NCBI RefSeq assembly: GCF_001025195.1
Contig: NZ_AP012325.1
Coordinates: 620,001-684,000 of the forward strand
Reading direction: 5' to 3'
Origin: Bifidobacterium catenulatum DSM 16992 = JCM 1194 = LMG 11043
GTDB taxonomy: Bacteria > Actinomycetota > Actinomycetes > Actinomycetales > Bifidobacteriaceae
Length of the DNA stretch: 64,000 nucleotides
Shown here: positions 36,634 to 46,721 of the stretch, piece by piece
Position numbering within the stretch: the stretch's first letter is position 1
How the letters are laid out: the number at the start of each line of letters is the position of its first letter
Notes under the pieces: generated by a model
Database searches by the model: none
What the model was told of the DNA's origin: nothing
The model's input: the letters and a program-made list of their open reading frames with translations, nothing else
Made by a program: the position numbers and the translations under genes

Positions 36634-37851
36634 GTGAACCAGTATGATTCCGAAGCCGTGATGTTTGACCCTCAAGATGCCGTTCTCGTTCTCGAAGACG
36701 GACAGGTGTATGTGGGTGAACCTTACGGCGCGATCGGCACGACCAGCGGGGAGATCGTTTTCGCGACCGGCATGACCGGTTATCAGGAGACGCTTACGGA
36801 CCCCAGCTACGATCGTCAGATCGTGGTACAGACGTTCCCTCATATTGGGGACACGGGAATCAATGGGGAGGATCCGGAATCCACGCGAATCTGGGTTGCC
36901 GGCTACGTCGTGCGCGATCCCAGCCCGAACGTGAGTAATTGGCGCGCCACCGGCAGCCTTGATGACGATCTGGAAGCCAACAAGATTGTTGGCATCAGCC
37001 GTATCGACACCCGCAAGCTGGTGCGTCACCTGCGTTCCGCCGGTGTGATGCGTGCTGCGATTTTCTCCGGTGACGCCTTGCTTGACGACAATGGCAAGCT
37101 GCGCACCATCGAATCCATGCTCGACGAGGTTAAATCCACTCCACAGATGAAGGGGATGAGCCTCTACGACGAGGTCAGCACCAAGGAAGCCTACACCATC
37201 GAACCGTGTGGTGAATTCGCAGGCAAGGAGCCGCTGTTCACCATCGCCGCGGTCGATCTTGGCATCAAGGCCATGACTCCGCATCGTATGGCTGAACGCG
37301 GTTGCCGTGTGCATGTGGTGCCTTCCAGCATCACGTTCAACGAGCTTGAAGCTCTCCATCCTGATGGTGTTTTCTTCTCCAATGGCCCGGGAGATCCGGA
37401 ACAGGCCGCCCCTGAGGTGAACTTGCTTCGTCAGGTGCTTGATGCAGGTTATCCGTTCTTCGGCATCTGCTTCGGCAACCAGCTGCTCGGACGTGCGCTT
37501 GGCTTCGGTACGTACAAGCTGAAGTTCGGCCACCGTGGCATCAACCAGCCGGTCAAAGACATGACTACCGGCAAAATCGAAATCACCGCGCACAACCACG
37601 GTTTCGCCGTCGACGCGCCGATCGGCGAAACCGTTGACGCGCCGTTCGAAAACGGCAAGTACGGCAAGGTGTTCGTCAGTCACATCGATCTGAACGACAA
37701 CGTGGTTGAAGGCCTGCAGTGCGTCGATATTCCGGCATTCTCCGTGCAGTACCATCCGGAGGCCGCAGCCGGCCCGCACGATGCCGCATACCTGTTCGAT
37801 CGTTTCGTGGATCTCATGCGTTCCGCCAAGGAGGGAACCCGCAATGCCTAA
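36634..37851 (+). CDS. carA: Carbamoyl-phosphate synthase small (glutaminase) subunit
   Basis: Supplies ammonia from glutamine to CarB for arginine and pyrimidine synthesis. 405 residues. The N-terminal domain has [20 protein letters not shown] and [15 protein letters not shown]. The class I amidotransferase domain has [11 protein letters not shown], the nucleophile Cys in [16 protein letters not shown], and the His-Glu pair in [14 protein letters not shown] at 36634, after AAGGGGG, is preferred over the overlapping TTG at 36631. A CGGCCGG-N14-CCGGCCG hairpin (36566-36593) precedes it without a T-run. The stop overlaps carB by eight bases. Confidence 0.96.
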   Translation: MNQYDSEAVMFDPQDAVLVLEDGQVYVGEPYGAIGTTSGEIVFATGMTGYQETLTDPSYDRQIVVQTFPHIGDTGINGEDPESTRIWVAGYVVRDPSPNVSNWRATGSLDDDLEANKIVGISRIDTRKLVRHLRSAGVMRAAIFSGDALLDDNGKLRTIESMLDEVKSTPQMKGMSLYDEVSTKEAYTIEPCGEFAGKEPLFTIAAVDLGIKAMTPHRMAERGCRVHVVPSSITFNELEALHPDGVFFSNGPGDPEQAAPEVNLLRQVLDAGYPFFGICFGNQLLGRALGFGTYKLKFGHRGINQPVKDMTTGKIEITAHNHGFAVDAPIGETVDAPFENGKYGKVFVSHIDLNDNVVEGLQCVDIPAFSVQYHPEAAAGPHDAAYLFDRFVDLMRSAKEGTRNA

Positions 37852-40800
37852 GCGCACAGACATCAAGTCCGTGATGGTCATCGGCTCCGGTCCGATTGTG
37901 ATCGGCCAGGCCGCAGAATTCGATTACTCGGGCACTCAGGCCTGCCGCGTGCTTCGTGAGGAAGGCATCCGAGTCATTCTCGTCAACTCCAACCCGGCCA
38001 CCATCATGACCGATCCGGAAATGGCGGATGCCACCTATATCGAGCCGATCTCCACGCCGATCCTCGAGCAGATCATCGCCAAGGAACGTCCTGACGCCCT
38101 GCTGCCGACCCTAGGCGGTCAGACCGCACTGAACGCAGCCATGGCACTGGGCGAGGCCGGTGTGCTCAAGAAGTACAATGTCGAGCTGATTGGCGCTTCC
38201 CTTGAAGCCATCGACCGTGGTGAGGATCGTGAGCTCTTCAAGAAGGTCGTTGAGGAGGCTGGTGCCGAATCCGCACGTTCCGATATCGCCCATTCCCTCG
38301 AAGAGGTCGATAAGATCGCTGAGAAGTTCGGCTATCCGCTGGTTGTGCGACCGAGCTTCACCATGGGTGGTCTTGGTTCCGGCATCGCGCACGATGAAGA
38401 GGAACTGCACCGCATCGCAGGCGCGGGCATCCATTATTCCCCGACCGACGAGGTGCTGATCGAAGAAGGCATCGAAGGCTGGAAGGAATACGAACTCGAG
38501 CTGATGCGCGACAAGAAAGACAATGTCGTGGTCGTCTGCCCGATTGAGAACGTGGATCCTGTTGGTGTGCACACCGGCGATTCCATTACCGTGGCGCCTG
38601 TGTTCACCCTGACCGATCGCGAATATCAGAAGCTTCGTGATATCGGCATCGCCATTATTCGTGGCGTGGGCGTCGATACTGGCGGCTGCAACATCCAGTT
38701 CGCTATCAATCCGAACACCGGACGTATCATCGTCATCGAAATGAACCCGCGTGTGTCCCGTTCCTCCGCTCTGGCATCCAAGGCAACCGGCTTCCCGATC
38801 GCGAAGATCGCCACCAAGCTGGCTCTTGGCTACACGCTCGACGAAATCCAGAACGATATCACGCAGTCCACTCCGGCCAGCTTCGAGCCGACCATCGACT
38901 ACGTGGTCACCAAAGTCCCGCGTTTCGCTTTCGAAAAGTTCCCGGGTGCCGATCCGACGCTGACCACCTCCATGAAGTCCGTGGGCGAGGCCATGGCGCT
39001 GGCAGGCAACTTCCAGGAATCCCTCGGCAAGGCCATGCGCTCCATCGACAAGCGTCACATGAGCTTCAGCTGGGATGGCGACAAGCCTTCCGCACAGGAA
39101 GTCGATGAGCTGCTGGACGCCATCAAGGTGCCGACCGAGCATCGTTATCTTCAGATTCAGCGTGCCCTGTGGGGAGGCGCCACCGAACAGCAGATCTTCG
39201 ACGCCACCAAGATCGACCCATGGTTCATTCGCCAGTTCGAACTCATCAATGAGACAGCTCTTGAAATCAAGGGAGCGGAGAAACTTAGCCGCAAGCTGCT
39301 GAAGAAGGCGAAGCTGGCTGGTCTTTCCGATCTGCAGATCGCCCACCTGCGTCGCTTGGGAGATGAAGGCGAAAACACGATCCGTGAGCTTCGTTGGTCG
39401 TATGATCTTCGCCCGGTCTTCAAGACGGTCGATACTTGCGCTGCCGAGTTCGACGCGGTGACTCCGTACTACTACTCCTGCTATGCGGATGAAAGCGAAC
39501 TGCGCCCGCGTGAGCGCGAAGCCGTGATCATTCTCGGCTCCGGCCCGAACCGTATCGGTCAGGGTATCGAGTTCGACTACACCTGCGTGCATGCCGTGCA
39601 GGAACTGGGCAAGGACTATGACACCATCATGGTCAACTGCAACCCGGAAACCGTGTCGACCGATTACGACATGTCCGATCGCCTGTACTTTGAACCGCTC
39701 ACCTTCGAAGACGTGCTCGAAATCTACGAGGCCGAAAAGAAGATGGGCCCAGTCAAGGGTGTTATCGTTCAGCTTGGTGGACAGACCCCGTTGTCTTTGG
39801 CAGCTCGTCTGAAGGCTGCTGGCGTGCCGATTCTCGGCACCACGCCTGAATCCATCGATCTGGCTGAAAACCGTGAGCTCTTCGGCGAAGTGCTGAAGAA
39901 GGCCGAGATGAACGCGCCTCGCTACGGCACCGCCCTGAGTCTTGACGAAGCCCGTGAAGCGGCACACAACATCGGTTACCCGGTGCTGGTACGTCCGAGC
40001 TACGTGCTTGGTGGTCGTGGCATGGAAATCGTGTATGACGATGCCCAGTTGCGCAAGTACGTGGACCGCGCATTGAAGGAAGCCCAGGCCGATACCGTGG
40101 TTTCTGGCCGTCTGCCTTCTCCGCTGCTGATCGACAAGTTCCTGCAGGACGCCGTGGAAATCGACGTTGATGCCCTGTTCGACGGTGAAGAGTTGTATAT
40201 CGGCGGCATTATGGAGCATGTCGAGGAAGCCGGTGTGCACTCCGGCGATGCCGCATGCACCTTGCCTCCGAGCACCCTTTCCGATGATCAGATCCGTCGC
40301 CTGCGCGAAGGCACCTATGCCATCGCCAAGGGCTGTGGCGTGCAAGGCCTGATCAACGTGCAGTACGCCTTCATGGCCAACACCCTGTACGTCATCGAGG
40401 CAAATCCACGTGCTTCCCGTACCGTACCGTTCGCTTCCAAGGCGACCGGCGTGGCACTGGCCAAGGCGGCGGCTCGCATCATGGCCGGCGAAACCATTCA
40501 GCAGCAGCGCGACAACGACTTGTTGTTGCCTCACGGCGATGGTGGAGATATTCGCCGCGGTCAGCAGGTTGCCGTCAAGGAATCCGTGCTTCCGTTCAAG
40601 CGTTTCCGCACGCCGCTCGGCAAGACCGTCGACGTGCTGCTCGGACCGGAGATGCGTTCCACCGGCGAGGTCATGGGCTTTGACCGTGACTTCCCGCATG
40701 CGTTCGCTAAGAGCCAGCTGGCCGCCTATGACGGTGGCTTGCCGACAAGCGGCAACGTGTTCATCTCTGTGAACGACACCGACAAGCGTCAACTGCCGTT

Positions 40801-41224
40801 GTTTGCCGCACGCTTGGTGGAGCTTGGCTTCAACATTTGGGCCACCGAGGGTACCGCATCCGTGTTGCGTCGCTATGGCATCGACTCCAAGATCGTCGAT
40901 AAGATCAGCGTGCGTATGGATTCCGATCCGGATGATCCGATTACCACCTACCATGCGGAAGGCAGTGTCGGCAAGAATGTCGTACAGCTGATCGAAGAAG
41001 GTGCCATCGATCTGATCCTCAACACGCCGAACTCCCGTGGATCCCGTTCCGACGGCTATGCCATCCGTTCGGCGGCCATTGCCGCGGATCTGCCTCAGTT
41101 CACCACCATGACGGAATTCTCCGCTGTATTGATGGCCATCGAGGCTGTGCGTAATAATGATTATCAGATCATGAGCATTCAGGATCATTCCCAGCAGCTG
41201 TTCGAGTTGGAAAGCCGTGAGTAA
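37844..41224 (+). CDS. carB: Carbamoyl-phosphate synthase large subunit
   Basis: 1126-residue synthetase made of two homologous ATP-grasp halves and a C-terminal allosteric domain. [20 protein letters not shown] and the paired [19 protein letters not shown] mark the starts of the halves. [20 protein letters not shown] and [19 protein letters not shown] are the ATP-grasp loops. The last 140 residues ([39 protein letters not shown]) form the MGS-like regulatory domain. ATG at 37844 has AAGGAGGG and lies inside carA. The TAA stop overlaps the start of the PyrF-like gene by one base, a tightly coupled operon. Confidence 0.97.
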   Translation: MPKRTDIKSVMVIGSGPIVIGQAAEFDYSGTQACRVLREEGIRVILVNSNPATIMTDPEMADATYIEPISTPILEQIIAKERPDALLPTLGGQTALNAAMALGEAGVLKKYNVELIGASLEAIDRGEDRELFKKVVEEAGAESARSDIAHSLEEVDKIAEKFGYPLVVRPSFTMGGLGSGIAHDEEELHRIAGAGIHYSPTDEVLIEEGIEGWKEYELELMRDKKDNVVVVCPIENVDPVGVHTGDSITVAPVFTLTDREYQKLRDIGIAIIRGVGVDTGGCNIQFAINPNTGRIIVIEMNPRVSRSSALASKATGFPIAKIATKLALGYTLDEIQNDITQSTPASFEPTIDYVVTKVPRFAFEKFPGADPTLTTSMKSVGEAMALAGNFQESLGKAMRSIDKRHMSFSWDGDKPSAQEVDELLDAIKVPTEHRYLQIQRALWGGATEQQIFDATKIDPWFIRQFELINETALEIKGAEKLSRKLLKKAKLAGLSDLQIAHLRRLGDEGENTIRELRWSYDLRPVFKTVDTCAAEFDAVTPYYYSCYADESELRPREREAVIILGSGPNRIGQGIEFDYTCVHAVQELGKDYDTIMVNCNPETVSTDYDMSDRLYFEPLTFEDVLEIYEAEKKMGPVKGVIVQLGGQTPLSLAARLKAAGVPILGTTPESIDLAENRELFGEVLKKAEMNAPRYGTALSLDEAREAAHNIGYPVLVRPSYVLGGRGMEIVYDDAQLRKYVDRALKEAQADTVVSGRLPSPLLIDKFLQDAVEIDVDALFDGEELYIGGIMEHVEEAGVHSGDAACTLPPSTLSDDQIRRLREGTYAIAKGCGVQGLINVQYAFMANTLYVIEANPRASRTVPFASKATGVALAKAAARIMAGETIQQQRDNDLLLPHGDGGDIRRGQQVAVKESVLPFKRFRTPLGKTVDVLLGPEMRSTGEVMGFDRDFPHAFAKSQLAAYDGGLPTSGNVFISVNDTDKRQLPLFAARLVELGFNIWATEGTASVLRRYGIDSKIVDKISVRMDSDPDDPITTYHAEGSVGKNVVQLIEEGAIDLILNTPNSRGSRSDGYAIRSAAIAADLPQFTTMTEFSAVLMAIEAVRNNDYQIMSIQDHSQQLFELESRE

Positions 41225-42168
41225 TGGTAAGTAGCCTCAGTAGTGAAGAGATGAATGCCCAGCGTTCGGATTTCGGTCTGCGTCTGAGCAATTCCATGGC
41301 CAAGTATGGTCCGCTGTGTGTGGGCATCGACCCGCATCGGCAACTCCTTGCTGACTGGGGCTACAATGTGGACGCCTTAGGTGCGGAACTGTACTCCATG
41401 CGTATGTTGCAGGCAGCCAATGGGAGAGCGGCAGCCGTCAAATTCCAGTTCTCCATGTTCGAGCGCTACGGTTCGAAAGGTATCGCGGCGCTCGAACGGG
41501 TACTGTATGCGGCCCGTCAGATGGGAATCATCACCATTGTCGACTGCCTGCACGGCGGTTTGCCGACTACGGTGTCCGCATTCGCCGACGCCTATTTCAA
41601 GCCGGGATCTCCTCTGCTGGCCGACGCCATCACCTTGCTGCCGTACTACGGTGCACGTTCTTTGGGCGGTGTGATCAACGACGCGCTCAATAACGGTCGA
41701 GGCGTGTTCATCGCATCGTTGACCTCGAATCAAGAAGGTGCCAGCCTGCAGACAGCCATTCGTCAGGCGGGCGAATACAAGGGTAGAACCGTGGCCTACG
41801 GCATCGCCAGCACCGCGCAGAAATTCAACAAGGGCAATGACGGTATGGGTTCCGTTGGCTTGATCATCGGTGCCACCATTGGTCAGTGGATCAATGATTC
41901 CGGTGTCGACCCGGCTAAGTTCACTGGTCCTATTCTGTCTCCGGGCTACGGATGGCAAGGTGCTGAAACCCGCGACCTCAAGACGGTATTCAAAGGCACT
42001 AAAGGCAATGTGCTTGTCACCGTATCTCGTTTTATCGCCGCACACGGCCCGGATATTGCCGCTCTGAGCGCGGCCACGGAATCCGTGGCGCTCGATATTC
42101 GTCAGGCGCTTATCGAAGCGCAGAACGAAATCGATGATGAGGTTTTGGACGACGACGAAGAAGAGTGA
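41224..42168 (+). CDS. PyrF-like protein (type 2 OMP decarboxylase fold) lacking the catalytic Lys/Asp
   Basis: 314-residue TIM-barrel protein of the type 2 (mycobacterial) orotidine-5'-phosphate decarboxylase family. Substrate-region features remain: LCVGIDPHRQLLADWG, AVKFQFSMFERYGSKG, LLPYYGARSLGGVINDAL, IASLTSNQEGASLQTAI, ILSPGYGWQGAE and a late Arg in VSRFIAAHG. The catalytic segment, usually DxKRGDIGST, reads DCLHGGLPTT (residues 107-116). The proton-donating Lys is Leu109 and the second Asp is Gly112. Decarboxylation by the known mechanism is therefore unlikely. The acidic tail (DDEVLDDDEEE) is also odd. It is locked between carB and gmk. It could be a regulatory pseudoenzyme, or a decarboxylase with changed chemistry. 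Confidence 0.85.
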   Translation: MVSSLSSEEMNAQRSDFGLRLSNSMAKYGPLCVGIDPHRQLLADWGYNVDALGAELYSMRMLQAANGRAAAVKFQFSMFERYGSKGIAALERVLYAARQMGIITIVDCLHGGLPTTVSAFADAYFKPGSPLLADAITLLPYYGARSLGGVINDALNNGRGVFIASLTSNQEGASLQTAIRQAGEYKGRTVAYGIASTAQKFNKGNDGMGSVGLIIGATIGQWINDSGVDPAKFTGPILSPGYGWQGAETRDLKTVFKGTKGNVLVTVSRFIAAHGPDIAALSAATESVALDIRQALIEAQNEIDDEVLDDDEEE

Positions 42169-42242
42169 TCGCGCGTTCTCAAATCCGATGCTGAGATTCC
42201 ATATTCCATGTTCTGTTGATTGTTATGAAAAATGAGGATGTA

Positions 42243-42830
42243 ATGACTGATTCTCGTCATGGACGTTTGATTGTGCTTTGTGGTCCCGCCGGTGTTGGCA
42301 AGGGCACCGTTTTGGGACGCGTACGTGAGCAGCATCCGCAGATTTGGCTGTCGGTATCCGCAACGACCCGTAAACCACGTCCAGGCGAAGTGGATGGCGT
42401 CAATTACTTCTTCATGACCGAACAGGAGTTTCTCGCCAAAGAAGATGCCGGTGAGTTTTTGGAAACCGCTGACGTCTTCGGTCTTGCCCACTACGGCACG
42501 CCCGTGAAACCAGTCGTGGAACATCTTGAACAGAATATTCCAGTCATTCTAGAAATCGACATCCAAGGTGCCCGTAGCGTCAAACAGCGTGCGGGTGAGT
42601 TGGGCCTTGATGTGATGACCGTGTTCATTGCACCGCCGTCATTCGAGGAATTGGAGCGTCGTCTTGTCGGGCGTGGTACCGAAACCCCGGAACAGCAGGC
42701 GAAACGTTTGGAAACCGCGAAAATCGAGCTTGCTGCTGAACCTGAATTCGACAAAGTCATCGTCAATAATGTTGTCGATGATGCTGCAAACGAACTATGG
42801 AATCTTATTGCAACGGAATTCAATCTGTAA
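42243..42830 (+). CDS. gmk: Guanylate kinase
   Basis: 195-residue kinase making GDP from GMP and ATP. LIVLCGPAGVGKGTVLGRV is the P-loop. SVSATTRKPRPGEVDGVNYF binds GMP. VILEIDIQGARSVKQ is the family signature, followed by the LID region RRLVGRGTETPEQQAKRL. ATG at 42243 follows GAGGAT; an upstream in-frame TTG (42216) has no site. It is 74 bases after the PyrF-like gene on the same strand and ends the operon at a terminator. Confidence 0.95.
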   Translation: MTDSRHGRLIVLCGPAGVGKGTVLGRVREQHPQIWLSVSATTRKPRPGEVDGVNYFFMTEQEFLAKEDAGEFLETADVFGLAHYGTPVKPVVEHLEQNIPVILEIDIQGARSVKQRAGELGLDVMTVFIAPPSFEELERRLVGRGTETPEQQAKRLETAKIELAAEPEFDKVIVNNVVDDAANELWNLIATEFNL

Positions 42831-42850
42831 TCATAATAATTAAAGACTGC

Positions 42851-42886
42851 AACATGCGTTCGAATATATCGGGCGCATGTTTTTTA
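42851..42886 (+). terminator. Intrinsic terminator after gmk
   Basis: AACATGCG and CGCATGTT form the stem, followed by a T-run (TTTTTT). Confidence 0.85.
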
Positions 42887-42928
42887 AAAAAAAATAAGGA
42901 TTGCGCAGTAAGTAAACTACGCAATCCT
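42886..42928 (-). terminator. Intrinsic terminator after ilvD
   Basis: On the minus strand AGGATTGCG and CGCAATCCT pair, with inner AGT/ACT support, followed by TTATTTTTTTTT. It is back to back with the gmk terminator. Confidence 0.88.
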
Positions 42929-42958
42929 CATTATGTATTATTTGAGATTCACTGAAAC

Positions 42959-44818
42959 TCAGGCGAGACCGGAAAGCTTGTTGATCAACTCCGGATCGCG
43001 CGTGGCACCCTTATCTGCGGAACGGGCGAAGGCCGCGTAGGCCTTCAGCGCCTGGGAGACCTTGCGGTCGCGGTGTGCCACATAGCCGTCACCGGCTTCG
43101 AGTTCGGCGCGGCGTTGGGTCAGTTCTTCGTCGGAAAGCTCGACGTTCACCGTACGGTTCGGGATATCGATGTTAATGATGTCGCCGTTCTTGATAAGGG
43201 CGATCGGGCCCTTGTTCGCTGCCTCGGGAGCGATATGGCCGATGGCCAGACCGGAGGAGCCGCCGGAGTAGCGGCCGTCGGTCAGCATGGCGACCTGCTT
43301 GCCGATACCCTTGCCCTTGACGAACGACGTCGGGTACAGCATCTCCTGCATGCCCGGACCGCCCTTTGGGCCCTCGTAGCGGATGACCAGTGCCATACCG
43401 GGCTTCAGGGTGTCGTTGAGGATAACCTCGATGGCCTGTTCCTGGGATTCGACGACCAGTGCCGGTCCACGGAAGGTCCAAATCTCCTTCGGCACACCGG
43501 CGGTCTTCACCACACAGCCGTCAGGGGCGAGGTTGCCGCGCAGCACGGCCAGACCGCCTTCGGTGACGGCCGGATGGTCGATGTCGTGGATCGCACCGTT
43601 CATACGGTCGCGGTCGAGGGAATCGAACAGGGTGGTGTGCGTCCACGGATCCGGGGACACGATGTGACCCGGGGCCGCCAGATACATCTGCTTGGCCTGC
43701 TCGGTGCAGGTATCACGCATGATGTCCCAGTCGTTGAGCTTGTCCTCAAGCGTCTTGTAATCGATGGAATGCACGTCGCGGTGCAGCTTGCCGGCACGGT
43801 CGAGCTCGCCGAGAATGCCGGTGATGCCACCGGCACGATGCACGTCGGAGATCTCCCATTCGCCGGACGGTGAAGCCTTGCAGATGCAGGGCACGGTGTG
43901 GGAAATGCGCTCGATATCGTCAAGCGTGAAGTCCACGTCGGCGGACTGCGCCATGGCGAGGATGTGCAGCACGGTGTTGGTGGAGCCGCCCATGGCCACA
44001 TCCATGGTCATGGCGTTCTCGAACGCTTCCTTGGTGGCGATGGAACGCGGGAGCACAGTCTCGTCATCATCGTCGTAATACTGCTTGGCGATCTTGACGA
44101 TCTGTTCGGCGGCGCGCTTGAACAAATCCTTACGGTAGGAGTGCGAAGCCAGAATGGTGCCATTGCCCGGCAGGGCCAGGCCGATGGCCTCGGTAAGGCA
44201 GTTCATCGAGTTTGCGGTGAACATGCCGGCGCAGGAACCACAGGTCGGGCAGACGGTCTTCTCATAGGCGAGCAGATCCTCTTCGTTCAGATTGTCGTCG
44301 GCGGAGGCGTACATCACGTCGATCAGATCGGTGTTCTTCTTCACTGTGCCGTCAGGAAGCACCGTGGTACCGGCCTCCATTGGGCCGCCGGAAACGAAGA
44401 CGGTCGGGATGTTCAGACGCAGAGCGGCCATCAGCATGCCCGGCACGACCTTGTCGCAGTTCGGGATGCAGATCAGAGCGTCGGCGCAGTGCGCGTTCAC
44501 CTGATATTCCACAGTATCGGCGATGATGTCACGGCTCGGCAGGGAGTACAGCATGCCGGTGTGGCCCATGGCGATGCCGTCGTCAACGGCCATCGTGTTG
44601 AACTCACGCGGGATGCCGCCGGCTTCCTTGATGGCCTCGGAGATCAGTCGACCAACCTTGTTCAGGTGCACGTGGCCGGGCAGGAACTCATCGAAGGAAT
44701 TGGCAATGGCGATAATCGGTTTGCCGAAATCCTTACCGTCCACGCCAGCGGCACGGTAGAGGGCGCGCGCGCCCGCGAATACTCGTCCATTCATCAGTTT
44801 TGCAGATCGCATTTCCAT
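42959..44818 (-). CDS. ilvD: Dihydroxyacid dehydratase
   Basis: 619-residue iron-sulfur dehydratase of valine, isoleucine and leucine synthesis. [18 protein letters not shown], the cluster cysteine region [16 protein letters not shown], and [20 protein letters not shown] are the expected cluster-binding motifs. [20 protein letters not shown] and [17 protein letters not shown] lie further on. ATG at 44818 is used. An in-frame TTG at 44860 is really the first base triplet of a TTGACA -35 box and should not be the start. With that promoter the mRNA leader would be only about 8 bases. It is divergent from rpoZ. Confidence 0.95.
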   Translation of the reverse strand: MEMRSAKLMNGRVFAGARALYRAAGVDGKDFGKPIIAIANSFDEFLPGHVHLNKVGRLISEAIKEAGGIPREFNTMAVDDGIAMGHTGMLYSLPSRDIIADTVEYQVNAHCADALICIPNCDKVVPGMLMAALRLNIPTVFVSGGPMEAGTTVLPDGTVKKNTDLIDVMYASADDNLNEEDLLAYEKTVCPTCGSCAGMFTANSMNCLTEAIGLALPGNGTILASHSYRKDLFKRAAEQIVKIAKQYYDDDDETVLPRSIATKEAFENAMTMDVAMGGSTNTVLHILAMAQSADVDFTLDDIERISHTVPCICKASPSGEWEISDVHRAGGITGILGELDRAGKLHRDVHSIDYKTLEDKLNDWDIMRDTCTEQAKQMYLAAPGHIVSPDPWTHTTLFDSLDRDRMNGAIHDIDHPAVTEGGLAVLRGNLAPDGCVVKTAGVPKEIWTFRGPALVVESQEQAIEVILNDTLKPGMALVIRYEGPKGGPGMQEMLYPTSFVKGKGIGKQVAMLTDGRYSGGSSGLAIGHIAPEAANKGPIALIKNGDIINIDIPNRTVNVELSDEELTQRRAELEAGDGYVAHRDRKVSQALKAYAAFARSADKGATRDPELINKLSGLA

Positions 44819-44832
44819 GTTCTCTATTGTGG

Positions 44833-44860
44833 TAGTTAAGCGGGACACGAGTTTTGTCAA
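44833..44860 (-). promoter_or_regulatory. Promoter of ilvD
   Basis: Minus-strand TTGACA (44860-44855) and TAACTA (44838-44833) with a 16-base spacer, just before the ATG at 44818. No leader peptide or attenuator fits in this space. Confidence 0.6.
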
Positions 44861-44947
44861 GAGTCACTATGTGGAATTCCCAGAAGCGTTACATTCGTGA
44901 GCATTGTCGACGATGCTTGCGCTTGCCAAAAACATAAGAGAAAGGGT

Positions 44948-44977
44948 TTGAATCAGGTCCAGTGGCGGCCCTATACT
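44948..44977 (+). promoter_or_regulatory. Promoter of rpoZ
   Basis: TTGAAT (44948-44953) and TATACT (44972-44977) with an 18-base spacer, 55 bases before the rpoZ ATG. Confidence 0.7.
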
Positions 44978-45031
44978 TAAGACTTTGGAAAAGAAGCTTT
45001 TGGCTTATCTGATGATTGGGAGATAATCAAT

Positions 45032-45316
45032 ATGGCATTCGGCACTCAGCCAACCCCGACCGGTCTTGCGGAACCGCCGATCGATGATTTGATGGAGCAT
45101 GCTGACTCCAAGTACGCACTGGCTATTTTCGCAGCCAAGCGTGCCCGTCAGATCAATTCCTATTTCACCCAGCTTAACGAGGGCCTGCTGCAGAACGTCG
45201 GTCCGCTGGTGGAGTATCAGAATCAGGAGAAGCCGCTGTCCATCGCCTTCCGTGAAATCAACGACGGTCTGCTTGAGGAGACCCTCGGCGAAGACGATCT
45301 GACCGAAGGTAACTGA
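45032..45316 (+). CDS. rpoZ: RNA polymerase omega subunit
   Basis: 94-residue omega subunit that helps assemble beta-prime. [28 protein letters not shown] is split by function: [16 protein letters not shown] is the conserved core helix pair. [20 protein letters not shown] and the short acidic tail complete the protein. ATG at 45032 follows GGGAGAT. Unlike many bacteria, gmk is not directly adjacent but lies 2.2 kb upstream on the same strand with ilvD between. A small terminator separates it from metK. Confidence 0.93.
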   Translation: MAFGTQPTPTGLAEPPIDDLMEHADSKYALAIFAAKRARQINSYFTQLNEGLLQNVGPLVEYQNQEKPLSIAFREINDGLLEETLGEDDLTEGN

Positions 45317-45321
45317 CGCGA

Positions 45322-45342
45322 CGGCTCTTGAAGCAAGAGCCG
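45322..45342 (+). terminator. Hairpin after rpoZ
   Basis: CGGCTCTTG-AAG-CAAGAGCCG, a perfect 9-bp stem, followed by AT-rich sequence with a weak T-run. Confidence 0.65.
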
Positions 45343-45359
45343 AATCTTGAATTTTCATT

Positions 45360-45440
45360 CGCCCCGATACCTGAGCGGTGCGCTTTGAATAGTCCACAAT
45401 GAAACTATTGATTGCGTATGCGAAGGACGGGGCGTTTTTC
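45360..45440 (+). promoter_or_regulatory. Structured metK leader ending in a terminator (candidate riboswitch/attenuator)
   Basis: CGCCCCG (45360-45366) pairs with CGGGGCG (45428-45434), followed by TTTTT. Nested inside are TGCGC/GCGTA and an AATAGT/ACTATT hairpin, with two asymmetric internal loops. metK starts 53 bases later, after a second hairpin (ACGAACG-N7-CGTTCGT, 45457-45477) that abuts its ribosome site. This is the layout of a transcriptional attenuator. It lacks the conserved sequences I know for SAM-I/IV, SAM-II and the SMK box. Confidence 0.5.
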
Positions 45441-45492
45441 ATAGCAACCAGAAGGGACGAACGTGTGGGGCGTTCGTGAAAGGAGCGGCCAG

Positions 45493-46707
45493 ATGGCTGA
45501 ATTGAAATTGATTTCCGCTGAGTCGGTAACGGAGGGGCATCCAGACAAGGTCTGCGATCAAATTTCCGACGCGATTCTGGATGATATGCTTGCCCAGGAT
45601 CCGCAGTCTCATGTGGCTGTGGAGACGTGCGCCACCGTCGGCCAGTTCTTCGTTTTCGGAGAGGTGACGAGCGAAGGGTATTCCGACATTCAGAACATCG
45701 TGCGTTCCGTGGTGCGTAATATCGGCTATACCAGTTCCTGTGTCGGCCTTGATGCCGATTCCTGCGGCGTGACCGTGTCATTGACCGAGCAGAGCTCCGA
45801 AATCAATCAGGGTGTGGCTCGTTTGAGCGGCGAGGCGGAATCGCAGGCATCTCGCGAGCAGCGCTATGAAGCGCAAGGTGCCGGCGATCAGGGCGTAATG
45901 TTCGGCTATGCATGCGATGAGACCGATGCGCTGATGCCATTGCCGATTTACTTGGCGCATCGTTTGGCATATCGTCTTACGCAAGTGCGCAAGAATGGCG
46001 AAGTACCTCATCTGCGTCCGGATGGCAAGACTCAGGTGACCATCGAATACGATGAGAACGATACTCCCGTTCGTCTCGACACGGTGCTGGTTTCCACTCA
46101 GCATGATCCGCAAGTCGATCAGGCGTGGCTTAAGGAGCAGCTGACGGAACATGTGATTCGTCCGGTGCTCGACGATGTGCTTGCCGATCGTGTGGCGCAT
46201 GATGAATATCGCGTGCTCGTTAATCCGACCGGTTCATTCGTGCTTGGCGGCCCTGCCGCGGATGCCGGTCTGACCGGTCGCAAGATCATCGTCGACACGT
46301 ATGGTGGTGCGGCGCATCATGGCGGCGGCGCGTTCTCCGGCAAGGATCCGAGCAAGGTGGATCGTTCCGCGGCCTATGCGGCACGTTGGGTGGCCAAGAA
46401 CATTGTGGCCGCTGGCCTCGCGCATAAGGTTGAAGTGCAGGTGGCGTATGCCATTGGCGTGGCCGACCCGGTGTCCATCAATGTGGAAACGTATGGCACT
46501 GAAAATGGCGTGACCCGTGAGCGGATTCAGCAGGCTGTGCGTAAGGTGTTTGACCTTCGACCGGCCGCCATTATCGACGAGCTCGACCTGAAGCGTCCGA
46601 TCTATTCCAAGACCGCTGCTTACGGTCATTTCGGACGCGACGATGCTGATTTCACCTGGGAGGCCACCAATAAGGTCGACGAGCTGAAAGCCGCCATCGA
46701 GGGCTGA
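45493..46707 (+). CDS. metK: S-adenosylmethionine synthetase
   Basis: 404-residue enzyme making SAM from methionine and [23 protein letters not shown] holds the active-site His and Asp. [16 protein letters not shown] and [20 protein letters not shown] are the two PROSITE-type signatures. ATG at 45493 follows AAAGGAG with an eight-base spacer; an upstream in-frame GTG (45463) lies within the hairpin. The leader contains a terminator-like structured RNA, so regulation by SAM or methionine supply is plausible. The PriA-like gene follows after 14 bases. Confidence 0.95.
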   Translation: MAELKLISAESVTEGHPDKVCDQISDAILDDMLAQDPQSHVAVETCATVGQFFVFGEVTSEGYSDIQNIVRSVVRNIGYTSSCVGLDADSCGVTVSLTEQSSEINQGVARLSGEAESQASREQRYEAQGAGDQGVMFGYACDETDALMPLPIYLAHRLAYRLTQVRKNGEVPHLRPDGKTQVTIEYDENDTPVRLDTVLVSTQHDPQVDQAWLKEQLTEHVIRPVLDDVLADRVAHDEYRVLVNPTGSFVLGGPAADAGLTGRKIIVDTYGGAAHHGGGAFSGKDPSKVDRSAAYAARWVAKNIVAAGLAHKVEVQVAYAIGVADPVSINVETYGTENGVTRERIQQAVRKVFDLRPAAIIDELDLKRPIYSKTAAYGHFGRDDADFTWEATNKVDELKAAIEG

Positions 46708-46721
46708 GTTACCCTTGAATC

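Noticed and set aside
38111-41188. 1025-residue open frame on the minus strand across carB
   Set aside because: Antisense shadow of carB with no family motif. The plus-strand protein is full-length CarB.
45360-45440. Canonical SAM-I, SAM-II or SMK-box riboswitch at metK
   Set aside because: The conserved core sequences of those classes were looked for and not found; only a generic candidate leader is claimed.
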